A stretch of 64,000 bases of DNA from the NCBI RefSeq assembly GCF_014654365.1, contig NZ_BNAY01000018.1, positions 1 through 64,000 of the forward strand. The letters run 5' to 3'. Each line of letters begins with the position of its first letter. The stretch's first letter is position 1. Under the pieces are notes generated by a model. It made no database searches and was not told the DNA's origin. It saw nothing but the letters and a program-made list of their open reading frames with translations. Of the stretch, positions 59,701 through 62,409 are shown piece after piece. Source of the DNA: Amycolatopsis oliviviridis. Lineage in GTDB: Bacteria > Actinomycetota > Actinomycetes > Mycobacteriales > Pseudonocardiaceae. A program made the translations under genes and the position numbers.

Positions 59701-61746
59701 CCTGGTGGTGCGCCGAGCTGGCGTACGATCGTGCACGGCAGCCGGGCGAATGTCTGGATGGCGTTGCCCGCTGCTCTTCCCTACGACCTGGGGGATCGGT
59801 TCACGGTGACGGGGGACACGGCAGCGGATGCCTTCTTCGCCGCCTCCGCGTACCAGCGCGTCCACCCTGACCGGAACCGTCCTTTCCGGCTGCTTTCCTG
59901 CAACGTCGCACACAACAAGAAGCTGATCGAAGCCGTCAAGGCGCGCTGGGGCAATGGGGCGATCATCGCTCCTACCAGTGTGGTGTACCTCGGCGGCAAG
60001 ATCGCGGGTGCCGCACTGGACGCCCGCAGCCATCTGGTCCGGGCGGACGGGACGCGGCCACCGAAGCTCGCCTTGGCGGACTTGGCGGTCGAGCACATCC
60101 CGCAGAGAAAGATCACGCGTGACGCGGGAAATGTCCTGCCGAAGAACGTGCAGGCGGCTGTCCGCACCGCCGTGCGCGCCTCAGTCTGGCGGGTGATCAG
60201 TGGCGCGGAACCCGTGCGGATCCGGATCACCGTCGGCGGAAAGCACGAGGGCGACGGAATGTCTTGGGGGAAGGAACTCGCGGCAGGGATCCAAAAGCTC
60301 GCGCGAAGCGAGGCGTCACAGCTGTCGAAGCACTACAGCTTGCCGGCAGAGGGTGCGCGTCGCATGCCGATCGACGTCGTTTACGCGCTGAAGGATGAGC
60401 ATCCGGCCGTCGCTCACGTGAAGTTCGACCTGGCCGAGGGAGATTTCGGCCAGAAAAGCTTGGCCACTCGTGATCTTGACCAGATCACCCGCGTCTTCGC
60501 CGCCTTGGTGCCGAACAGCGAGGGAATCGCGCAAGGGGGTCCGGTCCAGCCCAAGGCCGGCGCTCTCGAAGGGCCAGGGCAGCCGTTCGCGGCGAGTTCG
60601 TCGTCAGGGCCGTCGGTTCCGGTGTCGCAGGCTGGCCACCTGACGCCGACGCCGGAGTCGGAATCCGCTCCTGGCTGGCTGCTGGATGGAAATGTTCCTT
60701 ACGGGGCTCTATCCGGCTGGCGTCCGCCCGCATCCGGTGAAGCACGCGCGGCGACCTGGTACGAAGCTGTCCGGGAACGTGAGTTCAGAACCGTCGATCA
60801 GTTGAGCCGGAGCGCTCTTCTGCTGCCGGAACTGGGGCTGGAAGTGAAAGACACCTTCAGCGTGGAGGTGGATTGGGTACGTGCCTGGGTCGAGTCCATG
60901 GATTCGGTCAGGGGACCGGACGGCTTCAGGTACAAGGACGAAGCGCTGGCTGAGCTCACCGGCGTCGGCCTTACCAAGTGGGAGGTCGCGCAAGCACGCG
61001 GGAACGCCCGGGTGAACCTCAAGGATCGGCTCGATGAGGACGGTAACCTGACCTACAACGGGAAAGCGTCCTTGTACCTGATGGTCGACGGGTTCGTCGA
61101 CGCGGCGGTCCAGGCGAGCCCGGACGCCTTGCCGCGGGTCCGTGGAGCGGTCTTCGCCGCGGGCCAGGCGTTGGAAGGTGCCGCGAAGGTGGAAGCTCTC
61201 GTCAAGGAGAGGGCCCGCCTGCGGCTGGCGCAGCACCCCGAAGAGGTGGTGACGATCACGCTGGAGCAGGTGCTGGCGCGGGTGGAGGTCGAGGTGATCA
61301 CGCGGCCGGAGGGGCATGAGGAGAGCGGTCTCGCCCGGTTCCGGGTGGACGGGCAGCGTGAACTCTCCGGGCTCTACGGTCCGGAGGCCTATTCGAAGCC
61401 CGACAATCCTCTGCCACGGCGTGAGGACCTGCTCGCGACCGCGCGCCAGGAAATCGCTCAGTGGGATCCCTCCGCCCCGGAAGTCGTCGAGTTGTTCACC
61501 CAGGCGGAGCAGATCATGAAGCGGTATCACCAGCCTCCGCTGGAGTTCGACGGCCCGGAGAAACCGCGGATCCACCAGGCGCACGAGGAACGCTATTCGG
61601 CAGCGAGAGATCTGATCGCCTTCCAGTTGGCACAGACGAACCAGAGCTTCGAGGCGAACCTCTACAGCGCCGATTCCGTCGCCAGGCTGCTGATCGGGGA
61701 GGTCGGCTGGCCGCGACCGAGCACGTTCGTGGGGGGTACGGTCTAG
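41758..61746 (+). CDS. Giant 2: 6662-aa multidomain putative T7SS effector (WXG100/CpnT-like N-terminus, metzincin motif, repeats)
   Basis: One uninterrupted frame spans about 20 kb from the GTG at 41758. The visible order is: a WXG100/CpnT-like N-terminal domain (1 to about 330) with a hydrophobic stretch near 109-150; a linker with LFLEPPPSYADTI and a Thr/Ala-rich low-complexity part (about 515-800); a domain with H989-E990-x-x-H993-x-x-G996-x-x-D999 and a later IMGP (M1017), the extended metzincin zinc motif; a long strand-rich region (about 1140-2870) without a recognised family; one hydrophobic segment near 2880-2900; then modules D, A and B in alternation, a His-Gly/Ser-Cys region (H5993, C6048), and module B again as the C-terminus. 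There is no Sec signal peptide. The N-terminal domain type and the nearby mycosin suggest T7SS export. The target is unknown, and no separate toxin domain ends the protein. Confidence 0.88.
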   Translation: MSGGSVKLPAELQTFFLVTLGMPWPEGDDAALSELARAWREFEAAAEEYREAVRAGGVGVPAALVGETGEFFTSYLGGDVVSGVEALGESASGLAGMAKTAAADVVKAKVMMIAMAAMALATIIHLLATLIGAAFVGLAQLTARQALMAIWRGLVAKMHALVTMKLNQELGIRLVKAIGAGVVAATPHTVKFALAGAGIMGGLDLSIQTGQIAAGKRDELDGKSLLGSFGGGALGGAFAGIFHAGAVWARSAAAGWGDNEAARLLAERMKAEGVTLETLKEAGERLAVAPRAIPGSVEALGHLSYGIGQVGVVFITAPVINLATGSPHASPWLGMLGALSGFGGGRGGGGAGGRLDALLVDLGHLPKAVEFTIPAADVKTDIKTDVKTGSEAKVPVADIKTDFTADVKAGGKADGGVTTGERLFLEPPPSYADTIAADAAQRLVASTTPGQAIGTLFTPAVHENPAGAVVSAADTSSTVHIGQKDEPAGVTSPAFAAEGTTAHFLTTAAQPQPGAVNGGHATPTTATAGPATAASTTTTATAGATTTTSSTNTATTATTSTATNGPSTATPAAQTTSGAEAGRAAPERNPGAVSETAAARDTDVATSAQVPEAKAVDTASTGPQRVESAPATTTTEPAPAPEAPAVSEPAPIAAESPQNRPQPAVTRPAAAETTTSDRATLPEKSAPERTTGDLPARPGKTELTEPKVETAGAQSGRSGAATPARVEGKPVTEAAAHTAQSSDTSSRPAPARLEPDRKIAEPIARAAEVRTSVTADAPGRPATGVGRDENRGQTRDEADSDEALLIPVAYVDETPHTAVHGEEPPARMGRAEWAEWEKLRGTLTATPYKAERFEPYAKGESDDGKLGGRITQIRFTVRRGQVANGTWIREIAVPLALVSDDVDQKTRETLIESLQKELATLEAATDPHLLRLGNGDRAHLRLEAVAADGFAEGWDRYSGESLPVTVKNGEGETNQVQWFLGSGTGAMLHEIIHAAGGKDGYRDATAGARREQVRGIMGPSPETERFIARETMAVLDGLSLAAGDHGGGLRNPDPARAGSTSVVSSEPYNSMHRPAEAPKPKKDPDPPPPLSTHRRGSSGSRPRSQGSDSGTRGLWRRSNPSLGTLPLSPSMPTLIESDAEARAGYARLVRPSLVAVPDFEPIRAAVLAKVPKYEEWVRENLSDAKLADFGATLDGLKQDISPRLNVTVEVHAIDTARNPIDRTTESVTSSEHLAKTIQAADQIERTPVNPTSFSAPAGPVTVSGGIRGIGSASQSGVVAKRTSSSAFDVTEQRQGTRSRHDVTYRVKVFEKAHSRGTRERDPGDEVVLDLELDWPKNAPVEPLTPADPAGGRPSGQRAIDFAEVHKRIKHVELKGTKKVFDAIVEQLDLKERRDGEVVALKTWLDNLGGDHGKELVTGGLAKRTFEFRHRERLEILVRRHKPEAGSRPHSSHAGGSQSSIGHRRSSSALDTDERSGTREWGGSLGSGFGESLSDLVGAKVSVNASYARSASDSERHATSLEHESIEQLHGAFEKHDEDFPFAVTIMPESGDRPVSRGSGSSAGRRPSTRDGRVYELVVPGSVHVYLAEAGQMDSESSMAFGSGSDGQASSKAGMTVKEVPDRAASHWKIAESDRKTIAGIVAAVLRGEEEITDHQSQAVQDDLAALLGEPGRVRELVAGTRMPLPGERSLFIDAQVARGRGHYVKQATWKELASKVAVGETSQVGSSRLREGMLSIEVEADAGPVTILGSVSASREHERAWNVGQSIRKEQGWPGGADAVHLFNYPMTLNFRVGTDWANIDKELEFEDPEAGVPIPGLQARLQVAAPARRGVRVGVGIEHLDETTWGDQAGLNTSALRPGGRPVRSELDSLQALLDFPATIIEGFSGLLPEPDRTRDRVAGAVKHLAAGEKPTPLGIHHEGESARDASQQKIETWAGHAARQARLPLTAKSDVLPLDSFNEGGFFATGSRDLHGTAELKTDLLEPQILRRDDAHVFADTTRTTTELSPEERRKLGAGASAKATVPTGGLATVGAEAKAGLARERSDDGSETVVDETHRETTERGYLVAWDHRHRLALSVLEGRTGMLGGRHTGEAKSRSLEKYVPMAELRWVPASALAEIGELPPAELKKLHPDDQKALSAGTQARSSSGNGPEDILGDLDPADSSVVPRLIANLTTELRAWEAKITEPKVQREFRELHDEMLGSLGTHLALGGFGDTVRAMLRGGAVRFGRRFLDSGKLEQVLVLKARLPHGQENPAGFDYRVESSSTTTTRHRDGVAWEKSYGVTAEGTPKLPIPEFTGSSKLGLDQAIAPHAGVQGARTTFRGPEWAAATTVKFAWNGKATQRTHDLEVWVEVHPWARSGVYARHVPGIRHQHVREIEKLSPSTLDAVVRSTLPAFLTDSGSPSPTMTGSLREHWADDGRGASWPDDAALWGFPVEAPKLYAEIHKTVESMNAERTFAVLVATQAPLLGRRLPSLLSEDGYLVDVGSRTTIDSVRIKLDLGDRYLVREIEGASLTVGRDAATKATVERSHEGTVSGGLLGGPVSGLVGELGKERQFGAPAEEVPIELGGTPEGRGDGVFWVSAVPDFTMIFKQANGKEGKPLRIGPDGRIDLLVDRAGLAALGLEPPAGTRGGLAPGIPSIAIRVPTAISRTSTFASDRTIKAASARNPAGEARSDATSVHRAVSREKDLKILRKEFAALGGTTDRPAVRVEVDERFQRLETALDNVPAPIARQVLDMVRGAMFTTGNIPVREVDIDGVTHRQTIRPVFPETFGRLLDTLAHQLEQENNPFREGGLFAGLGPQKDEALLTRLAHLATVNLPRVGRDYLLQHPAFHTLLSNPDAVKEALYAAGELEPDRRAPAGAAVNSALRARVPLLTGLIVLGVAGVTRFLNDGDRYAGLEVQPAREEQLVKAARAIRETLRKALDTTADLADRERQDPKAWHGLSEQWANAMQQFAVVAGVGLETHAARADAYARYVAEGVLPASDVPSRPGELTSRVPLASWLSDGVELAAFWERLAAGAGHVLAGAELAVFVQARRSADGQVFAVTDPEGRPVELNPAAFRDWAEEKGLAAPLSLFPAARTHGPLLTVPFSGGLWAGARDSRPVPGTARPGMFELVLAKDGERPQPHQLAAALRGSAWNHADEIMLSGRDRADLELLGSALSRDLGATVRHEFERGKAPLLVTSDGHLTVGGLGAQAAPVRRPADEITALPLPLNLGVAFVDPAFTRNLTGVFENHPDDRIPVAVHHRDGRFFLPDARKREIPHDPFKFAEALASQPLSLVTWVQFSKISLFACDLTNESLSKLKAALVKLPVLAHLDVEAIKLNTRIHITPDSDVLFGDQRALPDGTLSLTPPGAIVPVLADPASADPGLSVARFGEDGVPPAEFLTWRPGDSGSTLLGHARQLAVSDLNSRLAARLGSGESPEVRDRMGEPMPESWVRAWLEGTGSPHHPLGSFHEADTFARESGHVVNAWEVAQAWGRARVSQETRLDEHHAIPAEDRVRIEYMVDGFVDAAVQAPTASLPRVRSAVFVAPGSLAGTDGLGAVVESRIRLRLSSYPPGVVTVTADQLLAQVSVSALTRPEGDPQIGVVQVHVEGQRALSGLYGPEAYSLPGDRPSRHWKELDQARADLARLADGAPVLARAGEIMNRLHQPPRVFVEREPSRVHQAHRERHRAATDLVAWELLWNGEQAAIERARGLVTAVGWPRRGGVVGGAPRADQPAPSTEAGSSRAAASTTPEEPPPPADVIAWQPPFPDTPGPRTLDAYVAENHTIAGQRNFDGFIGSNALAMMPLELWEMVREHLRNDGTPASWARAWAENMSPRQPLQARFGGTYGVAAASGGLLNPSEVQQAWNRARTTFETRLSASGELDGIDRHFSIGLMIDGFVDAALQPPPRILPEIQVAVFVAPGSSTGVSHLRTVAGHKIDSRLQQYPAHVRSLSVEQLLARVSITAVTRPDGDPRIGVVQVRVEGQRRLSGLYGPEMYTDPANPLPSHQTHLEEARKVLVRMAEDHPAFAQAREIMNMYHQPPRVFADQEPPRLHQAHRERHRAANDLVAWDLVRVVPIIPGEEVWAAETRARALVATVGWPRESRLLGGAPRDDRAGQASEAGSSRSTGSERMVDVASRLPDGDALAGLWERLAGTEGRMFDSAGGPVRVWAVLSDDGPLFEVGSDASRSELTPQEFVSWVAEHEVSAPESLFAQRDTVSGKGKARQESGPERVPAVVRQATGPAASSDLVTVHDGRGTPYANARNSQALLASMLPGKTTLASVADLPGTLFSWAVGTHLSIASWRDGRIHLHSDGRVGTSETSGGGPAASADLVNWTPSPAGKTLADEVRDISLVNDKNLKLLMGKNNPTPMPVELWKLVQDQLELDAVPPELARNWAGSPSVHRLGDERAAEASGNVLSPWEIGAAKGRARAYLETRTTDFGTLHEPASRKIKLMVEGFVDAAVQARPESLPSIRGEVFVGPRSLGAVTVTSLLARIDSTINARLAEYPKNTVTTSAKQLSERVSVHALTLADADPRIGVVEVRVDGQRELNGLYGPSAYSDPKNPLPRLKTFVAVTRKQLAGVDRNSPEFSRAREIMDRFHQPPQEFAGLPPRMHQAHRERHLAATELIAWMLYSSDPRSAVLAVRVAENLVPDVGWPRPSRIDGVPTLSRVITGHPSADREVAALALPRNTGVAFVDPRFFGNVVKAFAERTDDSVPVVVHHRDGRFSLPDSAGQRGSAGYRVLAESLASMPARLIEWQKFSRVVLYACDLPKEAPGRLQAGLAEIPALSHLKVEAYFLGERVHFLPEGTVVTGDMTGLPDGTLTLAPSARESVRDFFAGFRTALTTAVYLSRWSGRVEVDSQGTVTGTRPTPLSGLVGREPTAFGRTLTPPDVLAWRPFLDGAEPSTLNEYVRNRSIVNQARFDDFLSTGTKILGLPKEIWNLVRMQLILDPDSTPLNWAGDWAQEMAHAERPRLARADDLTPTGPYGRDEIRQLSGFALNSAGAQLAWHRARIAYETRLDFGRGELPEEARSHIHMMVEGFVDAAARAHPGELPRVRGEVVVPKGQSGWANLVRSQVKKTVEQRLEEYPAGAVPLTAKQLSGQISISVITRPRRDVEIGKVRLRVDGQRALSGLYGPEAFTDPNDPWPGRARLLSQARERLALTKPDEPVFAKAREIMNRYNQPPRVFAGQEPPLHRAHRLRYEGAVELIASGLMARVELKELEETARLLGDVVGMPRLGGAPVPSKGLFALHSPAGGRVAALALEHNTGVAFVGPAYFTHVSRAFAPTRTDALPLVVHHRAGRWDLPRADGSLVPHSSRELAEVLARVPAELVSWGAIEQIELFACDVTQAEVFSLRAALRDIPSLAEISVTTRLPNRSVRILPNGRISGDHRGADVAPGALVLGTNAATHAGDSVVAARNLYGEENLISLLPDDVDAAVVSGSWANATPHSLRMIRREINQYGETQVEFAPWAPLVTDHRPSPLVLRLWPRGSGFGVGPEILTPAETMRRLHDSEAFQRYLREPVRRPIIVLSSENQTVSDQRVGEFLNALIGMVRPVQLVSYQGRYVMAEGGLRFPQSPRVGYSLVAPLPDLELSAGPDVFTLSGTAGAPATATARKIAAAVTAKWGTARSEPAPLVMVVPGDDTVAHVAVRSRDVRLPLGGREIAELFLSVPGARQVLASDARKPVVLVGDFDAREARPGGIRFDVSATLAAHGLFNSVYATNSDASSGFQLVSGLFADRVRTELVFGPDRLPAALFVRHEGDEIALRQVQAWAGGAASTMGQVVLGPDGQKVETPWHNALPIFVKPAGAGRIHLKRSDGEPAVGEPGLALRDSMELRMALGREADGQSWPQDERTPFLIPVEGRLSELEKFTTDLAGGGYSRATVAARGPVELRSLRQIRLTEQGFDRVPAVLPTPAQFVSHPLKTPDSAVHGVFFPRDHVDLVRFATVDARTGPLLSGGYFHFPTKPGNPHLTPGGAPSWRTIVHGSRANVWMALPAALPYDLGDRFTVTGDTAADAFFAASAYQRVHPDRNRPFRLLSCNVAHNKKLIEAVKARWGNGAIIAPTSVVYLGGKIAGAALDARSHLVRADGTRPPKLALADLAVEHIPQRKITRDAGNVLPKNVQAAVRTAVRASVWRVISGAEPVRIRITVGGKHEGDGMSWGKELAAGIQKLARSEASQLSKHYSLPAEGARRMPIDVVYALKDEHPAVAHVKFDLAEGDFGQKSLATRDLDQITRVFAALVPNSEGIAQGGPVQPKAGALEGPGQPFAASSSSGPSVPVSQAGHLTPTPESESAPGWLLDGNVPYGALSGWRPPASGEARAATWYEAVREREFRTVDQLSRSALLLPELGLEVKDTFSVEVDWVRAWVESMDSVRGPDGFRYKDEALAELTGVGLTKWEVAQARGNARVNLKDRLDEDGNLTYNGKASLYLMVDGFVDAAVQASPDALPRVRGAVFAAGQALEGAAKVEALVKERARLRLAQHPEEVVTITLEQVLARVEVEVITRPEGHEESGLARFRVDGQRELSGLYGPEAYSKPDNPLPRREDLLATARQEIAQWDPSAPEVVELFTQAEQIMKRYHQPPLEFDGPEKPRIHQAHEERYSAARDLIAFQLAQTNQSFEANLYSADSVARLLIGEVGWPRPSTFVGGTV
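43009..43063 (+). repeat. Conserved PPPSYADTI linker segment of giant 2
   Basis: This 55-bp stretch encodes TTGERLFLEPPPSYADTI. It differs at only two bases from 63634-63688 in giant 3. Giant 1 has a related SETPPPYTTLP in its linker. Strong conservation in an otherwise disordered region suggests a binding motif or recent recombination. Confidence 0.75.
43300..44160 (+). other. Low-complexity Thr/Ala/Pro/Glu linker of giant 2
   Basis: About 290 residues are dominated by Thr, Ala, Pro and Glu, with runs such as TTTTATAGATTTTSS. It is surely disordered and separates the N-terminal domain from the metzincin-like domain. Confidence 0.7.
44170..44910 (+). other. Metzincin-like zinc protease domain in giant 2
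   Basis: LHEIIHAAGGKDGY fits HExxHxxGxxD (H989, E990, H993, G996, D999), in which Asp is the third zinc ligand, as in snapalysins. IMGP with M1017, 18 residues after D999, fits a Met-turn. The domain limits (about residues 805-1052) are estimated. Catalytic activity is inferred, not shown. Confidence 0.6.
50761..51010 (+). repeat. Module D, copy 1, of giant 2
   Basis: SWLSDGVELAAFWERLA through APLSLF, about 83 residues. It matches copy 2 (SRLPDGDALAGLWERLA through APESLF) in order and length. The family is unknown. Confidence 0.6.
51400..51855 (+). repeat. Module A, copy 1, of giant 2
   Basis: NLGVAFVDPAF opens the module. H3254 (VAVHHRDGRF) and C3301 (ISLFACDLT) are 47 residues apart. It ends ALPDGTLSLTPP. 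Confidence 0.75.
51931..52930 (+). repeat. Module B, copy 1, of giant 2
   Basis: About 333 residues. The shared marks, in order, are a W[RQT]P opening, MVDGFVDAAVQA, TADQLLAQVSVSALTRP, V.GQRALSGLYGPEAYS, EIMNRLHQPPRVF, HQAHRERHRAA and VGWPR. Confidence 0.78.
53018..54075 (+). repeat. Module B, copy 2, of giant 2
   Basis: The same marks recur in order: MIDGFVDAALQP, VEQLLARVSITAVTRP, VEGQRRLSGLYGPEMYT, EIMNMYHQPPRVF, HQAHRERHRAA and VGWPR. An additional N-terminal helical segment (LELWEMVREHL) is present, as in copies 3 and 4. Confidence 0.78.
54145..54395 (+). repeat. Module D, copy 2, of giant 2
   Basis: This is the counterpart of 50761-51010, with LAGLWERLAG, VWAVLSDDGPLFEV and FVSWVAEHE at matching places. 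It lies between module B copies 2 and 3. Confidence 0.6.
54745..55760 (+). repeat. Module B, copy 3, of giant 2
   Basis: Marks: MVEGFVDAAVQA, SAKQLSERVSVHALTLA, VDGQRELNGLYGPSAYS, EIMDRFHQPPQEF, HQAHRERHLAA and VGWPR. Confidence 0.78.
55801..56250 (+). repeat. Module A, copy 2, of giant 2
   Basis: NTGVAFVDPRF opens the module. H4722 (VVVHHRDGRF) and C4769 (VVLYACDLP) are 47 residues apart. It ends GLPDGTLTLAPS. Confidence 0.75.
56437..57500 (+). repeat. Module B, copy 4, of giant 2
   Basis: Marks: MVEGFVDAAARA, TAKQLSGQISISVITRP, VDGQRALSGLYGPEAFT, EIMNRYNQPPRVF and HRAHRLRY. The closing VGWPR is altered to VGMPR. Confidence 0.78.
57541..58000 (+). repeat. Module A, copy 3, of giant 2
   Basis: NTGVAFVGPAYF opens the module. 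H5302 (LVVHHRAGRW) and C5349 (IELFACDVT) are 47 residues apart. Confidence 0.75.
59690..60010 (+). other. His-Gly/Ser-Cys region of giant 2 (possible clan-CD-like domain)
   Basis: H5993 in RTIVHGSRANVW and C6048 in FRLLSCNVA are 55 residues apart, each after a hydrophobic strand. This is the arrangement of clan CD peptidases. The following IIAPTSVVYLGG strand fits the same fold. The assignment is inference. Confidence 0.5.
60711..61740 (+). repeat. Module B, copy 5 (C-terminus of giant 2)
   Basis: Marks: MVDGFVDAAVQA, TLEQVLARVEVEVITRP, VDGQRELSGLYGPEAYS, QIMKRYHQPPLEF, HQAHEERYSAA and VGWPR. Only about 9 residues follow, so the protein ends in this module. Confidence 0.78.
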
Positions 61747-61751
61747 CCGGT

Positions 61752-61797
61752 GTCGTGAGTGGCAAGTGTCGTTCTAACGACACTTGCCACTCACGAC
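61752..61797. repeat. Perfect palindrome, 22-bp arms (GTCGTGAGTG family, copy 2)
   Basis: Arms at 61752-61773 and 61776-61797 are exactly complementary around CT. The arm begins GTCGTGAGTGGCAAGTGTCG. It starts 6 bp after the giant 2 stop and is the likely terminator. Confidence 0.85.
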
Positions 61798-61942
61798 CCA
61801 CTTGGGTGCTCCTCCTTCGTGAGTGAAAGCCCTCCAAGAAGCGTGCGGCGCATAAGTTCTTCTATGGTGTGACCGGTGCTTTTGGCATGATTCCGCCGAA
61901 ATATCCTGGTCGAGTGTGCTCATTGACGGTATCGGAGTGGTG

Positions 61943-62167
61943 ATGGTCAAGAAATCTCTTGGTGTTCTCCTGGTCGCCTTCTCGGCGTTGGTCGTGACGG
62001 CTCCCGTTAGTTCTGCCGAGGATCTGGTCCACCGCGGTAAGTTCGCCAATTACGCCGCGGCTGAGGGATTCTGCGTGATGGGGAAGTGGGCGGGCGCGTT
62101 CGAGAGCTGCACCTATGTGAAATATCGGCCGTCCAGCGAGGTCATTGATCTTTTCACCAATCGCTGA
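61943..62167 (+). CDS. Small secreted protein, 74 aa
   Basis: The ATG at 61943 has GGAG 6 nt upstream. The N-terminus is a clean signal peptide (MVKKSLGVLLVAFSALVVTA, cut after SSA near residue 28), leaving a mature chain of about 46 residues. That chain contains two Cys (GFCVMGKW and ESCTYVKY) that could form one disulfide, and several aromatic residues. I do not recognise a family. It stands alone between two palindromes, directly after giant 2 and before giant 3, on the same strand. Its size and position would suit a secreted partner or protective protein for a giant effector, but this is speculation. Confidence 0.6.
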   Translation: MVKKSLGVLLVAFSALVVTAPVSSAEDLVHRGKFANYAAAEGFCVMGKWAGAFESCTYVKYRPSSEVIDLFTNR

Positions 62168-62256
62168 CCGGTTTTGCCGGACAGCGGCGATCAGGCGTGA
62201 GTAGAACATCTCCGGGCGAGATGCGCGCGTGTTCGCTCCAGGTGGCGTGGTCGGTG

Positions 62257-62310
62257 CGGGGTCGTGAGTGGCAAAGAGGGTTAGAACCCGAATCGCCACT
62301 CACGACCCCG
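62257..62310. repeat. Palindrome of GTCGTGAGTG family (copy 3)
   Basis: Sixteen-bp arms at 62257-62272 and 62295-62310 (CGGGGTCGTGAGTGGC and complement) enclose an inner GGGTT/AACCC hairpin. It follows the small secreted protein gene by about 90 nt. Confidence 0.82.
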
Positions 62311-62354
62311 CGCCCGCCACGCCACTTTCGGCTGAGGTCTCGATGGTGACTCAA

Positions 62355-62381
62355 AGGTTGCGAAAGTGGCTTTCGCAACCT
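62355..62381. repeat. Palindrome AGGTTGCGAAAG-TGG-CTTTCGCAACCT
   Basis: Perfect 12-bp arms surround TGG. The core is the same as in the elements at 8443 and 8739. It ends about 12 nt before the giant 3 ribosome binding site, so in the mRNA the hairpin could affect initiation. Confidence 0.8.
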
Positions 62382-62392
62382 CTGTTTCAGGG

Positions 62393-62402
62393 AAGGGAGG
62401 TG
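62393..62402 (+). promoter_or_regulatory. Ribosome binding site of giant 3
   Basis: GGGAGGTGAGAGTAA precedes the ATG at 62410. The leader closely matches that of giant 2 (GGGAGGTGAGAGAAG), which supports both starts. Confidence 0.75.
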
Positions 62403-62409
62403 AGAGTAA

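Noticed and set aside
60711..61746. A classical toxin domain at the C-terminus of giant 2
   Set aside because: The C-terminus is module B copy 5. No nuclease, NADase, deaminase or pore-forming motif was recognised, and no cytoplasmic immunity gene follows.
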